DNA of 64,000 bases from Triticum aestivum (GCF_018294505.1 NC_057807.1:167988820-168052819), one strand, 5' to 3'. Counted from the first letter of the stretch, positions 36,077-46,799 are shown. Numbers and translations: made by a program. The notes: generated by a model from the sequence alone, not told the origin.

Positions 36077-36376
36077 GTTGCTCCACATGGCATTGGGTTT
36101 CGTGTCACAGTCCACGAGCCGCTGCTCGGATAGAGACATGAGGTTCTTAGTGCAGATCGCGTTGATGCCCTCCACGACCACGATCGTGGACAAAGCCCAG
36201 CAACTATAGCACTACTCCTGATCATAGACGGTGGTCACCGTGCCCTTCTGGCGCCAGTCCACCGACGACGGCAGCGCTGTCGTGCATGAAACTACCACCA
36301 CCCTCCTTACGGCTGAGCATACGGTAGTGAGAGACTAGGGAGGAGGCGTAGGCGCTGCAGAACTCGGACTTGCTCC
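36077..36376 (-). pseudogene. Captured cysteine protease fragment, upstream part
   Basis: The minus strand begins with the end of a prodomain (SEFCSAYASSLVSHYRML). After a frameshift it enters the mature enzyme: SVDWRQKGTVTTVYDQ, a stop (36212-36214), then [19 protein letters not shown] and [10 protein letters not shown]. This is the papain-family (C1A) catalytic region; the nucleophile cysteine (SCW) is kept at 36200-36202. Plant members of this type are secreted or vacuolar proteases of the vignain kind. Oxyanion and cysteine landmarks occur in the right order. The continuation is at 31223-31347, beyond Copia A. Histidine and asparagine regions were not captured. Confidence 0.82.
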
Positions 36377-36421
36377 CGCTTTAAACAGACGCCAATGTGG
36401 CTAATTCGATGCTAACTAGTA

Positions 36422-36524
36422 CTCCCTCCATTCGGAATTACTTGTCACAAAAAAGGATGTATCTACAACTAAAATACATCTAGATACATTCATTTCTTGG
36501 ACGAGTAATTCCGAATGGTGGGAG
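36422..36524. mobile_element. Stowaway MITE (Athos-like)
   Basis: A 103-bp palindrome-like element begins CTCCCTCCATTCGGAATTACT. Its other end, read on the minus strand, is CTCCCACCATTCGGAATTACT, one mismatch in 21. It is flanked by TA on both sides (36420-36421 and 36525-36526), the target duplication of Tc1/Mariner Stowaway elements. The terminal sequence is that of the Triticeae Athos-like group. It has no coding capacity. Confidence 0.95.
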
Positions 36525-36526
36525 TA

Positions 36527-37538
36527 GTAGACTACCTGGCATCTTCAACTGACTGTGGTGGATCCAACTGCATAACTATTAACTAGTAGACTATCTGTCA
36601 TTCTCAGTTGTCCTTGCATACAAATGTTCAACCTCATTCACCTCCTTACAGTCTCAGCACCTACAATCTCATATGCCACTGCATATTGATCATCGGAACA
36701 CATTGTAATGCTGAGTTTTTTCCATGCAATAAAAAAAGATCTCTGCCATTCGAACCTTTGACCATGCAGGTTGTTTCTATCAAGCTTGGCACCAAAGCAA
36801 GTCTGATAGTACATATTTACCATTTTGTTCCTGCCCTCGTTTGATTTTTAGGTAGAGATTTTGTCCGTTGTTTCTGAAATCTAAATGCCGATGTAGCTAG
36901 TTCATTAACACTGCTAGTTCAGGTGCATCGGCGATGACGTGCCAAACCGCCCTGCAATCAAACAAATGAAAATCAATTAGCTGCTTTACTTTTTGTCCAT
37001 AGAGGAATCACAAATTATACTTTTGCTGCCTAAAATCTCCATCTTAATTTGGCTTCAATCAAAAACATGAACATGGATCAATAGTTGCTGCATTTGCAAG
37101 TGAAGACCGAAGAGGAGTACTACTATAGTACCAAAGCAAGAGTACCCCAAGTAGTCAAGTTTCAAAAGATAAAAGTTTAATCATAATCAAGCAAGAGTTA
37201 CTGCTAAAAGTGGCAAATGAATTTGGGTCATTAGCACCAAATTATGATGAATTATGACCGTTGTCCAGAGCCAATTAACTCATGTTGATTTTTAGCAGTA
37301 CTACTTTGTGCATTGAAGGTGTATTACAGTAGTACTTGTGGCTAAAGGCGCCACCTTTGCCAAGGACTGATGCCGTTGCGGCCTCAAATTTTTAGTATAA
37401 ATTGATCATGCAGTTGAAGGAGTACTCTGTACTAACCGCTAGTCTTACAGGCTATTGACCAAGTTGCAGTAAGATAATGTAGCTACGTACTAAAAATTCC
37501 CATTGAAATTCAGTTCGAAACAATGGAATTCCATCATC
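36527..37538. other. Unassigned AT-rich DNA inside the Pack-MULE-like element
   Basis: About 1 kb without an ORF above 78 codons and without an element end that I can recognise. It lies on the 5'-to-3' downstream side of the captured kinase (minus strand), so it may be intron or flanking DNA captured with that gene. That is inference from position only. Confidence 0.5.
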
Positions 37539-37543
37539 ATCAG
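37539..37543. repeat. Target-site duplication ATCAG of Copia B, left copy
   Basis: ATCAG precedes the left LTR and recurs at 43001-43005 directly after the right LTR, so Copia B is a single intact insertion. Confidence 0.95.
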
Positions 37544-37693
37544 TGTGAATTACGAGAATATGTTGTGCAATACGCAATGCATTGATCGGTGCACCAGGCA
37601 CGTATATATGAGTACAGAGGGGGGCCACAACCTTAACTATATAGAGGAAACAAGAGGTGGGCCCAATACACAATATACACGTACACAATATAC
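37544..37693 (-). repeat. 3' LTR of Copia B (runs into gap)
   Basis: It matches 42845-42994 closely, including 'gcaatacgcaatgcattgat' and 'gaaacaagaggtgggcccaa'. The last few LTR bases and the polypurine tract lie within the N run. Confidence 0.92.
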
Positions 37694-38003
37694 NNNNNNN
37701 NNNNNNNNNNNNNNNNNNNNNNNNNNNNNNNNNNNNNNNNNNNNNNNNNNNNNNNNNNNNNNNNNNNNNNNNNNNNNNNNNNNNNNNNNNNNNNNNNNNN
37801 NNNNNNNNNNNNNNNNNNNNNNNNNNNNNNNNNNNNNNNNNNNNNNNNNNNNNNNNNNNNNNNNNNNNNNNNNNNNNNNNNNNNNNNNNNNNNNNNNNNN
37901 NNNNNNNNNNNNNNNNNNNNNNNNNNNNNNNNNNNNNNNNNNNNNNNNNNNNNNNNNNNNNNNNNNNNNNNNNNNNNNNNNNNNNNNNNNNNNNNNNNNN
38001 NNN
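37694..38003. other. Assembly gap, 310 N
   Basis: A run of 310 N lies at the inner end of the 3' LTR of Copia B. It hides the end of RNase H, the polypurine tract and the final bases of the LTR. Confidence 1.
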
Positions 38004-39719
38004 AACGAAACTCCTCGAAGGTGGAAGTCGGCAGGCCCTTCGTCATCACATCGGTGAACTGTTATGCAGTCGGAACATGGAGAACCCGAATACGTCCAAG
38101 GGCCACCTGCTCGCGCACAAAGTGAATGTCCAGCTCAATGTGCTTCGTCCGGCGATGATGAACGGGGTGGGCGGAGAGGTACACCGCAGAGATGTTGTCA
38201 CAGTAGACAACCGTAGCCTGGGAGACATCGTGATGCAGCTCCTGAAGTAACTGTCGTAGCCAGGTGCACTCGGCAACAGCGTTAGCCACAGCTCGGTACT
38301 TTGCCTCCGCGCTGGAGTGCGAAACTATGGGTTGTTTCTTGGACGACCACGAGATGAGTGAAGGACCAAGGTAAACGCAATATCCAGAGGTGGACCGACG
38401 GGTGTCGGGGTAGCCAGCCCAGTCCGCGTTGGAGTAGGCCACCATCTCTAGAGAGGGGGACGCCGTGAGGGTGAGCCCAAGGGTCATCATGCCGCGGATG
38501 TATCGAAGGATCTGCTTCACGAGAGTCCAATGGGAGTCACGAGGGGCATGCATGTGGAGACACACCTGCTGAACAGCATACTGTAGATCCGGTCGGGTGA
38601 GAGTCAGATACTGAAGAGCACTGACAATAGACCGGTAGAAGGGAGCATCCGACGCTGGCGAGCCCTCAAGAGCAGAAACCTTGGCTTTCATGTCAACAGG
38701 AGTAGCAACAGGATGACAGTTGAGCATGCCAGCACACTAAAGGAGCTCGTGCGCGTACTTCTGCTGATGAAGAAAGAAGCCATCCAGTCGCCGAACAACC
38801 TCAATGCCAAGAAAGTAATGTAGAGCGCCCAAGTCCTTGATGGCAAACTCGTCACATAGCAGGAGAGTAATCTGCTGAAGAAGGGCTGCGGAGGAGGCCA
38901 TCAGGATAATGTCGTCGACATAGAGGAGTAAATATGCAGTCATGTCACCCTGGCGATAAACAAACAGTGAGGCATCTGAGCGAGTGACGCTGAAGCCCAG
39001 TGTCTGAAGAAACCTGGCGATCCATTGGTACCGGGATCTTGCTTGAGCCCGTAGAGAGACCGGGACAACAAACACACGTGGCCAGGAAGAGATGCATCGA
39101 CGAAACCGGTGGGCTGCTCACAATACACCTGCTCCTCAAGTTGGCCGTGGAGGAAGGCGTTGGAGACATCCATCTGATGAACGGGCCAGCCTCTGGAAAC
39201 CACAAGCTGGAGTACGGTGCGGATCGTGCCCAGTTTAACGACCGGGGCAAATGTCTCAGTGAAGTCAACTCCAGCGCGATGTCGAAAACAACGAACCACC
39301 CAGCGAGCCTTGTAGCACTCAAGTGTACCATCCGAGTGGGTCCTGTAGCCAAAGACCCACTTGCCGGTGATGACATTGGCGCGAGGAGGCCGGGGAACCA
39401 ATGTCCAGGTGCGGTTCCGCTGGAGAGCATCGAACTCTTCCTGCATCATGGCAAGACAATGAGGATCATGAAGGGCTGCGCGAGCGGACGCAGGAAGAGG
39501 GGACGGCGCCGCGGTGGAGGCGGCAACGAGGTACTCATCGCTCAAGTACCGCAAACTCGGACGGTGAATACCTGCTCGAGCCTGTGTGATAGGGCGAGAC
39601 GGCAATGCTGGAATGTCCGGCGACGCGGGCAGCGAGGCGACCGGCGAAGCGACCGGCATGACAGCTGGCGACACGGCCAACGACGGGGTCGGCGAGGCAG
39701 CCGGCGACGGAGCCGGCAC
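38004..39719 (-). pseudogene. Reverse transcriptase and RNase H of Copia B
   Basis: Read on the minus strand from 39719, a proline- and alanine-rich linker leads into RT with WTLVPRPPRANVITGKWVFG, HQMDVSNAFLHGQL and SLYGLKQ. A frameshift near 39000 follows. RT continues with the intact catalytic motif LLLYVDDIILMASS (in 38737-39075). A stop near 38735 precedes RNase H, which is open from 38727 to 38062 with SNADWAGYPDTRRSTSGYCV, SSAEAKYRAVA and a final VLHVPTA before a stop. The remainder enters the gap. Active-site residues visible in RT and RNase H are conserved, so decay is recent or limited. Confidence 0.88.
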
Positions 39720-40930
39720 GACAGCCGGCTAGGCGGTCGGTGATGGAGCCGGCGTGACGGCCAGTGAGACCTCCGGCGAGTCAGCCGGAGAGGCGGTGCC
39801 AGAGCCCGTGGCACCCAAGGAGGGGGCGGCGGGCGGAGGGGCGGTGGCCGAGGTGGCGGGATCAGCCGAGGAGGCCGACGAGTCGGGCGTCAACGTGGGG
39901 GCGCGAGGCGCAGCTCATCCCACGGCGCGAGGACCGTCAAAGAATGGAGGCGGTCCGAAAGCCGAGCGGGGCTGTCCACCTGACGGAGTTGCCAAAGGGC
40001 CGCCGATGGCCGGTGGCGAAGGGGCGACGAGGGGTACCTGCTGCTGAAACGGAAACACCTTCTCATCAAAGTAAATGTGCCGGGAGGTGAAAACATGATG
40101 GAAGATAGGATCATAGCAGCGGTAGCCCTTAGTGTTAGGTGGGTAGCCGAGAAAGATGCGGGCTACTGAGCGGGGTGCAAGCTTATGAGGCGCAGTGGCG
40201 GCGATGCTAGGGTAGAAGGGACAGCCGAAGATGCGAAGCTCATCATAAGAAGGTTGTGCACCGAAGAGAAGGTGATGAGGTGCAAAGTTCCCGCAAGTGC
40301 GACAAGGACGGATGTTGATGAGAAGTGATGCAGTGGCGAGAGCGTCAGGCCAAAAGCGCGGAGGCACATTGGCATGAAAGAGGGGAGTCCGAACGCAGTC
40401 GTTAAGAGTGTGAAGGACACGCTCAGCATGACCATTATGCTGCAAAGTGTACGGCCAAGTGAGACGAAAAGTCATGCCATGTGTGGTGAGAAGAGTACGA
40501 ACATCAAGATTGTCGAACTCCTTCCCATTATCTTTCTGGAATGCAAGAATGGGACGACCAAACTACGTGAGAACGTAAGAGTAGAAGGCGGCGAGAGTGG
40601 ATATAACATCTGACTTGCGACGCAATGGGAAGGTCCACACATAATGCGAGAAATCATCAAGTATGACAAGATAATAAAGATAGCCCGTATTACTTGCAAT
40701 AGGAGTGGTCCAAACATCACTATGAAATAACTCAAATGGGTACGATGCAACATGAGAAGATGCCCTAAACGGAAGACGAGCATGTTTGCCGAGGCGACAT
40801 GCATGACACGAGTGATCCTCGTTCTTATTACACGTGAAAGAAAAACTCCGGAGTATATGATGAAGAGTGGCTGGATTGGGATGACCCAAGCGAGCATGCT
40901 AAAGATCCACTCCGGTGGCGAGAGCGACAA
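39720..40930 (-). pseudogene. Integrase region of Copia B
   Basis: On the minus strand the GAG-pre-integrase segment contains LGHPN-like MGHPNPATLHHIL and the zinc-binding CHACRLGKHARLPF. The core follows with FHSDVWTTPIA, DNGKEFDN and HNGHAERVLHTLND, so the three acidic catalytic residues are present. After IFLGYPPNTKGYRCYDP comes a long low-complexity C-terminal stretch rich in proline and alanine. A stop near 40562 and a frameshift near 40475 break the frame. Confidence 0.87.
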
Positions 40931-41297
40931 GGGCGGCGGAGGTGGTGGAGGTGGCGGAGTGAACTAGGTAGAGCTCGTCGGGGCTATCACATCGGTGGAG
41001 TACCATTCGGGTGCGAGTGTCCTTAACAGAAAAACCACATTCGTCAAATTCAACGGTAACAGGATTTTCACGTGTAAGAGAACGAATAGAAACAAGATTT
41101 TTAATAAGCTCAGGAGAAACAAAGACATTAGACATGGAAATTGGAGTGGAATTAGATGGAAAATATGTATGACCTATGTGAGTGATAGGAAGAGAGGAGC
41201 CATCACCGATGGTGATGCAAGCGGAAGTGTGGATGGGATAGGAGGTGTGGAGGTTACTGGGATAAGCGGCCATATGCGTGGTAGCTCCAGTGTCCAT
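40899..41297 (-). pseudogene. Aspartic protease region of Copia B
   Basis: The 132-codon frame starts at the active site itself, MDTGATTHMAA, preceded by an in-frame TAA and WY. The DTGA motif and the following FVSPELIKNLVSIRSLTREN are typical of Copia protease and its downstream segment. It overlaps the integrase frame at its end, a sign of a frameshift near 40900. The protease would cut the polyprotein during particle maturation. Confidence 0.85.
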
Positions 41298-42439
41298 ATA
41301 CCATTATCCGCCGCCGATGTAGCTGGATGGTGAAGGGGCGGTGTGACGAGCCGCTAGAAGAGCCGGGTCCCACGTCGCCTGCGGAAGAGGCTGTGGCGGG
41401 GCCGTCAGGGGCAGCAGCGGCAGCCCGCCTGGCTGCGGCTGTTGGCCATAGGAGAAAGGCCCATAGGGCGCCGCATAGGGCTGCGGCGCAGCATAGAACG
41501 CCTGGTGTGATGGTGGTCGGGCGCCTAGAATACCCGGGGTAGGGGCACGGGGAACCGGCATGGAGTAGGCGTGCACAACGCCGGTCCATGGGTTCTGGAC
41601 GGCGTACCATGGGCCAGCTAGTAGGCCTGCTGCGGCGGGCGGGGTGCTCCTCCGTGATCGCCTGCGCNNNNNNNNNNTGGGAAGGAAGCGGTCGGGGCGG
41701 GCGGGAAAGCGGGCGCCACCGGCTGGGGCGCCATCGAGTGCGGAGGTGGCGGGGCTTGGCCCCTGTGGGTGCCAGCGACGAGGGTGGTGTGGGTCGCCCG
41801 AGTCCATTCCATCCTCATCCGGCGCTCCTCCAGCTTGAGGTACACCACCACCTTAGCGAAAGTGGGCTCCGGGATGAGGGTGAGGTTGGAGGTGGCGTTC
41901 CCAAAATCCTCGTTGAGACCGGTGGTGAGGGTGCTGATGAGGAGCTCGTCGCCAGCCGTCTCCCCGAGATCGAGGAGCTCATCGACAAGCTTTTTCAGGC
42001 GCGTGCAAAAATCGTCGATGGACGAGTCAAGCTGCTGGCACCCGTAAAACTCACCATGGAGAAGGACCTTGCGCTACAGCTTGCTGTCGGTGAAGAGGCC
42101 GTTGAGCTTGGTCCAGACGGCATAGGCATCGTCGTCGTCATCCACCATGGTGTGGAAGAGGTCGGTGGAGATGGTGAGATACAACCAGCGGATGATGGTG
42201 GCATCGAGGATCATCCACTCCTCGTCATGGATCATGAGAGCCGAGTCCACGGTGCCGTCGATGTGGCCATGAAGGAGGTACTCGCGGATCACCAGCGAAA
42301 AATACCGCATCCAAGCGAAGTAGGAGGCGGTGGATTGATCAAGCTTCATCGGGACGCACTCGTGGATGTTGAGGTCACGGACGAGAGTGACATCGGGACC
42401 GGCAAATGGGTTGGACACGGTGAAGGAGGAGGAACTCAT
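41298..42439 (-). pseudogene. gag of Copia B
   Basis: The ATG at 42439 gives MSSSSFTVSNPFAGPDVTL. Gag continues with IHECVPMKLDQSTASYFAW and YLTISTDLFHTMVDDDDDAY, meets a stop after TDSKL near 42074 and resumes in the same frame with gag-like LKKLVDELLDLGETAGDELL. The C-terminal part is rich in proline, alanine and glutamine and shows no CCHC zinc knuckle. Ten N at 41668-41677 fall in this part. Confidence 0.85.
41668..41677. other. Assembly gap, 10 N
   Basis: A short run of N in the GC-rich gag region of Copia B. The true length is unknown, so the reading frame across it cannot be judged. Confidence 1.
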
Positions 42440-42844
42440 GGCTAGGGTTAGGGTGTGCGACACGTGGTGCAGCACGAGGGGAAGGTGCGGCGCAGGAGCG
42501 GCATGGGGTGCAGTTGCGGGTGGCTACGGTGTGGGGAAAAAAGGCAGCGGCGGCGTGTGTAGAGATTGGAAGAGAGGTGGTAGCACTAGCGATCCAGGGC
42601 GGCGTGTGTGGCGATTGGAAAAAGGAACGGCGATAGCACTAGCGCTAGCGATCGCGAGAAGCAGCAGAGTCCAATAGCAGGAGCGTTGGGAACAGGAGGC
42701 TGCTGGTTGGGATCGGAGGCTGCGGGTTGGGATCGGGTTGCAGTGGCGGCAGGAACTACAGCGGCGGCAGCGGCCAGAAGGCGCGGCGGCGGCGGCAGGG
42801 AGCGGAAGACTGTGTTGAGGATCAGAAGACGGAAACTAATACCA

Positions 42845-43000
42845 TGTGGAATACGAGAATAGGTTGTGCAATACGCAATGCATTGATCGGTGCACTAGGC
42901 ACGTATATATGAGTACAGAGGGGGGCCACAACCTCGACTATACATAGGAAACAAGAGGTGGGCCCAATACACAATATACACGTACAGAATATACTCAACA
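42845..43000 (-). repeat. 5' LTR of Copia B
   Basis: This 156-bp LTR reads TGTTGAGTATATT to TTCCACA on the minus strand. It is followed internally by TGGTATTAG, a primer-site-like motif. Confidence 0.92.
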
Positions 43001-43058
43001 ATCAGAAAAAGAAGAAAAAAAACTTGTACTTGTAGCAATGGAGTCAAGTAGGACTTAC

Positions 43059-43654
43059 TGGTGAAAAGCGAAGTTGACGAGACTGCCGCGTAGTAGTCAT
43101 TGATGAGGAGCTTCTCATCGGCGCCCCAGTAGAAACTCCGGAGCCGGAGGATGTTGGGGTGCCGGAACCAGGCGATAGCGCACACCTACACCTCAAAGTC
43201 CTTGAGCTTGTCGGCGCCGCTCTCACCGATGCGCCGGATGGCTAGCACGGTGCCGTCGACGAGCATGGCCTTGTGCACGATGCTCGACCCGGTGGCGCCG
43301 AGGATGTAGGCCGACCCCTTGAGCAGCGTCTCCATCTCTAGCTTGTTCTTGCCGTCGTCCACCTTCACTGGCGTCGCAGGCGCGGGTGCCTGTTGCTGCT
43401 CGTGCTTGTTCTTACTGTGTGTTGCGGGGTGCCACAACCGATGTATCTCCCAGCTCTCTTCTTGTGGTCCTCGCCGCCGTCGTCATCGGAGTCGCCTCTG
43501 ACGTCGACGCCGAGCAGTCAGAGCTGTACGAGCCATCGTTCTTGCTGCCACCAATGCGGAATCCAATTGACATGACCTCCATGTGCTGAGGAGGAGGAGG
43601 AGACTGTGTGGGTCGAAGCCATGGCGCGCATCTTGCCGCGAGTCTGGTCGCCAT
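43059..43654 (-). pseudogene. Captured LRR receptor-like kinase fragment
   Basis: The minus strand from the ATG at 43654 carries the juxtamembrane region (IGGSKNDGSYSSDCSAST), then after frameshifts the start of a kinase domain: LEMETLLKGSAYILGATGSS, VHKAMLVDGTVLAIRRIGES, DKLKDFEV, a TAG stop (43186-43188), and HPNILRLRSFYWGADEKLL. This matches plant leucine-rich-repeat receptor kinases of the At4g37250-like group as I remember them. The usual lysine position reads AIRR, as in that group. A one-base shift follows in the GSLVNFAFHQ segment. The exon ends at a consensus donor, GTAAGT (43053-43058), so intron DNA was captured too. Extracellular repeats and the kinase C-lobe are absent. Confidence 0.83.
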
Positions 43655-43828
43655 CGAGAGATGGGGATAGAGGAGTGAGGGGGCATCGTTGGAATTTTTC
43701 ACTATACGAGAGAGAGCGGTTGTGGACAGGGTTCTTTTATTTGTGGCAGCTTTGCAAAAAAAACCTTGGTTTCTAGCATATTCGGGCGAGTAAGATGACG
43801 TAGCAGTCAAGCTATCAAGTGGGTGACT

Positions 43829-44003
43829 GGATAAGTGCCACATAAGCAAATACATAGAGCAAAGCGTACAATGGACCGTATGTGGTTCCCTAGAACAAGT
43901 TTGGTGACTGTATTTTGGGTATTTCTAATCACAGGGACGAAAGTGGCCACCAACGCAAGTAATAGGCCATGTAGGAAAGACTCCTCTACTTGATTACAAT
44001 GGA
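43829..44003 (-). repeat. Right long inverted repeat of the Pack-MULE-like element
   Basis: It pairs with 30454-30630. The core identity is high between 43846 and 43975; the outermost 30 bases are weakly conserved (for example CATTGTAATCAAGTAGAG against CATTATAAATAAGAAGAG). Similarity continues inward in patches to about 43735. Confidence 0.85.
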
Positions 44004-46799
44004 GTTAATTACAGGACAATCATGGACAGGTCTCTTTTTGATCGCTCCATTCGATGGGATTCGAACTATGTTTCAGCCGGCTGTACCAGGTTGGCTTCTT
44101 CTCCAAGCAGTGAATAGTTGGATGGGGATGCGAGCTGAGGTGTGGAACTCGACCATGGGCAGTCCCCGATAGCGTCGTCCTCACAAAGCGGACTACAGCA
44201 ACCCGTCGCAGGGTTGAGGGAGCCGAGCCTTGGAACATGACAACGGACATGCCTGGACTGAGTTGTCCTCTCCTCACCGCCGAGCCCGCACGCGTGCGAC
44301 CACCAGGCGGCCTCTAGCAGCCTGCCGCGGGTCGATTTCCCATCGCTCCAACCCTCTTGGCATGGTCACCCCGCTCGCCATTCCCGGCACCTCCACTACT
44401 CGCGTTGTCGGCCTCCATTGCTCGGCGCCCTCCAATGGATAGCATTGCTCCCGCTCCACCTCCAGCTCTTCTCCTCTTTTCCTTTGTCCTGTCAGTTCCA
44501 TCCGCACAACACTAGGGGACGTGAGATCCTAGTGTGAGCATTGATTGATTTAATCTTTGTGTGTAAACTTTCAAGCAAGCATCTCCCAATCCCCGTCTAA
44601 TATTCTAAACTTGAGAAGATTTGGACAGACAATCTTGACATTGGGTAACGGCAACCTGGACGGATCTCTATCCTCTATCAAGGCTAATTTTCTCTGATCT
44701 ATGACATGTCCATCTCTTTTTCTGCAACAAAGTGGTGGAGAGAGCGGGTGTTGTCCAGGGAAGAAGAGAGGTCGCCGTTGTGGGGAGGAAAGGGTGCACT
44801 GGGAAGGAAAGGATGCAACCTAGGCAAGCAACCGCCCTAGTGCGCATTGTGGAGCCGATGAAGGTGGCTGCTATTGTTGTCGATGCTATGCTTCAATCAG
44901 ATGGAGCAGCAAGTTCTTGCAGATGCGCTACTAAGGGATTTAAACCTATAAGGATGCTAGCCGACCCTCCTCCACGGAGATCCTCCCGTGCGTATCGCTC
45001 ATGGCCGTCGGATGGCTTTTGACTTTTGCCATTGATCACTGGATCGGTTGACTGCATGGTAAATTTTGTTACCTTTTCTCTATTTTTCTGGTTGGATGAC
45101 ATGTGGACCTTCTGTCTGTGTGATTCGGTTGGTTCATTGTGGGTGTTTTCAAATCTTTGTTTAGGTTAACCAGTACGGCACGTGTGCGTGCTGGTGTATG
45201 AGCCGTCTGACTCGCACTGTGGCTGGTGAAGCAAGAAAGAGTGCCACGGGCGGGAACCAGAGGACGTGCGAGAAGGGAGTGCCGCGGGAACCACGGGACG
45301 TGGAGAGAGCGACGCGCCCGTGAGGTCTTTCATCATCCAATCCATATGCGTAGTACACCTTACGCACTGCAACCATTGGTCCCATCACACAAACACTATC
45401 CCCTTTCTAGCAAACCCCACTGCCGCCCTCCGTCTCCACCCCTCCTCCCGCATATTCTCCTTCCCCATGGTGACCCACGTCGACCAAGCCCCAACAGTGC
45501 GGGAGCGGCTGGTCCGCGGCTGCCGAGCCCCAATGGCGCGACGGCAGCTGGTCCGCGGCGGCCGAGCCCCCCAACGTTGCGAAAATGGCTGGTCCAGGAG
45601 GCGAGGGCGCGGGCATTGGATACTGGGCGCGTGGACAAGGGGGGAGGAGAGATGAGGGTTGGCAGCGATTGCAGGGAGAGGAAGAGGAGTCTGGAGGCAG
45701 CGGACGATTTTTTTAGCGTGGTCGGCAACCTCCAGGCAAACGGCAACGACAACGACGCTTGATTGATGTGGTGCCATGAACCGGCCCCTGCTGATCAACA
45801 AGGTTGCTGGACTGCCTACATCCGTCCTCCATGGTGCAGTGCCTCCTACGAGTGCCACCTCGCCCCACCAGCTTCGGGCGCCATGGATCAATCGGGGATG
45901 GAGGGCAGCAAGTGGAGAAAGATGAAGGCTGCACAATACCGAGGTAGGCTCGACTCCTTTTCTCCCCTCTCAGTTTCTAAATTGTTAGATGGATTCATAA
46001 TGATCGCATATCTTAGTTAGTGATTTTCTTCTCTCCTTTCCATCACATGATGTGATTCCTTTTTCTAAGATGAATTAGTAACTTTGTGTGGAGGTGGCAG
46101 CCCAACCTCCAGGTCTTCCAACCACATGTTTGTTATATTGCCTACCTCAAAGAGATTTAACTGCTTACAAATTATTTTCTACTTGTTTGTTTTGCAGATG
46201 ATGATGTATGAGTTGGAACGGTTGGGTTTTGAGTGGTAGTTGATCCCTATGCCGGCGGCGGTAGCGGCTATCGTTGATATACAACAATTCAGCAATTGTC
46301 TCTGGTGTGCTCCTGTTCTCCTCACCACCCCTAGATCCTTAATTTTTGGAAAACTAATGATTTGGTTCTCGAATGTTCATATGTAATCTAGGTTTTTCTT
46401 GATCTCTACGGTGGCCTAAGATTGGTAATTTGGCATCGGCACGCTTTACTCGAATCTATACTGCAAGCCCCAAGTGAATACCTTCTCTATTTGGTTTTTT
46501 CATCATGAATGCTAATAACTTGTATCGTTCATGTTTTCGAATAATAATTGCATTAGTTATCCTTTGCTTGTAACTTAGTTGAGTGGTTAGGTTGTAAACC
46601 GATTCAATTCTGGATCGAAACATCTTTGTGAAAATGTGAAAAATTAACTCGTGCCTCTATGGGCTGGAGCTGGAGGCTGTGCTGCTCTGTGTGTGGGTGG
46701 GTAGTCAGAGAAGGTTGCTGGTGGAAAGCCTCCTGCTGATGCTGACACCTGAAGAAACGATGGGAGTGGTAGGTTGTTTGACTATTAGCCATTTACTGC
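44004..46799. other. Low-copy-looking region without a convincing gene
   Basis: The region mixes GC-rich stretches (44150-44480, 45220-45930) with AT-rich ones. No retroelement ends or domains are seen. On the plus strand a possible splice pair occurs: GTAGGC at 45944 and TTTTGCAG ending at 46199, between short frames. It could be remains of a host gene or of another gene-carrying transposon. The overlapping ORFs of 60-183 codons on both strands show no known domain. Confidence 0.4.
45485..45602. repeat. 39-bp imperfect tandem repeat, three copies
   Basis: Units begin at about 45485, 45524 and 45563, each containing a CCGAGCCCC-like start and GGCTGGTCC. On the minus strand they encode repeats of the form GSAAADQ plus a short variable tail, and on the plus strand PRRPSPN-like repeats. 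The unit is a multiple of three, so all frames are preserved. Confidence 0.75.

Larger units (their letters stand above)
37544..43000 (-). mobile_element. Copia B, full-length with short LTRs
   Basis: This minus-strand element of about 5.46 kb has LTRs of about 156 bp (37544 into the gap; 42845-43000), a perfect 5-bp duplication ATCAG and a complete set of Copia domains in order. A primer-site-like TGGTATTAG follows the 5' LTR. Two runs of N interrupt it. Several frameshifts and stops make it inactive. It lies next to the captured kinase exon, at a position consistent with the following intron. Confidence 0.93.
30454..44003. mobile_element. Pack-MULE-like element with three captured gene fragments
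   Basis: Long inverted repeats at about 30454-30630 and 43829-44003 enclose pieces of three unrelated host genes: COG2, a papain-like cysteine protease and an LRR receptor-like kinase. Long inverted repeats around host-gene fragments define Pack-MULEs. Removing Copia A, Copia B and a Stowaway MITE leaves an element of about 3.2 kb. The extreme ends are diverged and no clean 9-bp target-site duplication can be read, so the exact boundaries are uncertain by some tens of bases. No transposase is present. The fragments contain stops and frameshifts, so none looks functional. Confidence 0.75.

Noticed and set aside
36077..36376. Functional cysteine protease gene
   Set aside because: Although the catalytic cysteine is present, a stop, frameshifts and loss of the histidine/asparagine region make it a fragment.
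39000..39743. 247-codon plus-strand ORF with basic repeats
   Set aside because: It is the antisense shadow of Copia B RT and its low-complexity linker, which carry the recognisable motifs.
43059..43654. Functional receptor kinase gene
   Set aside because: Only the juxtamembrane region and kinase N-lobe are present, with frameshifts and a stop.
45765..46250. Two-exon gene on the plus strand
   Set aside because: The splice-like pair is plausible, but the exons are short, the second ends after 14 codons, and no domain is recognised.
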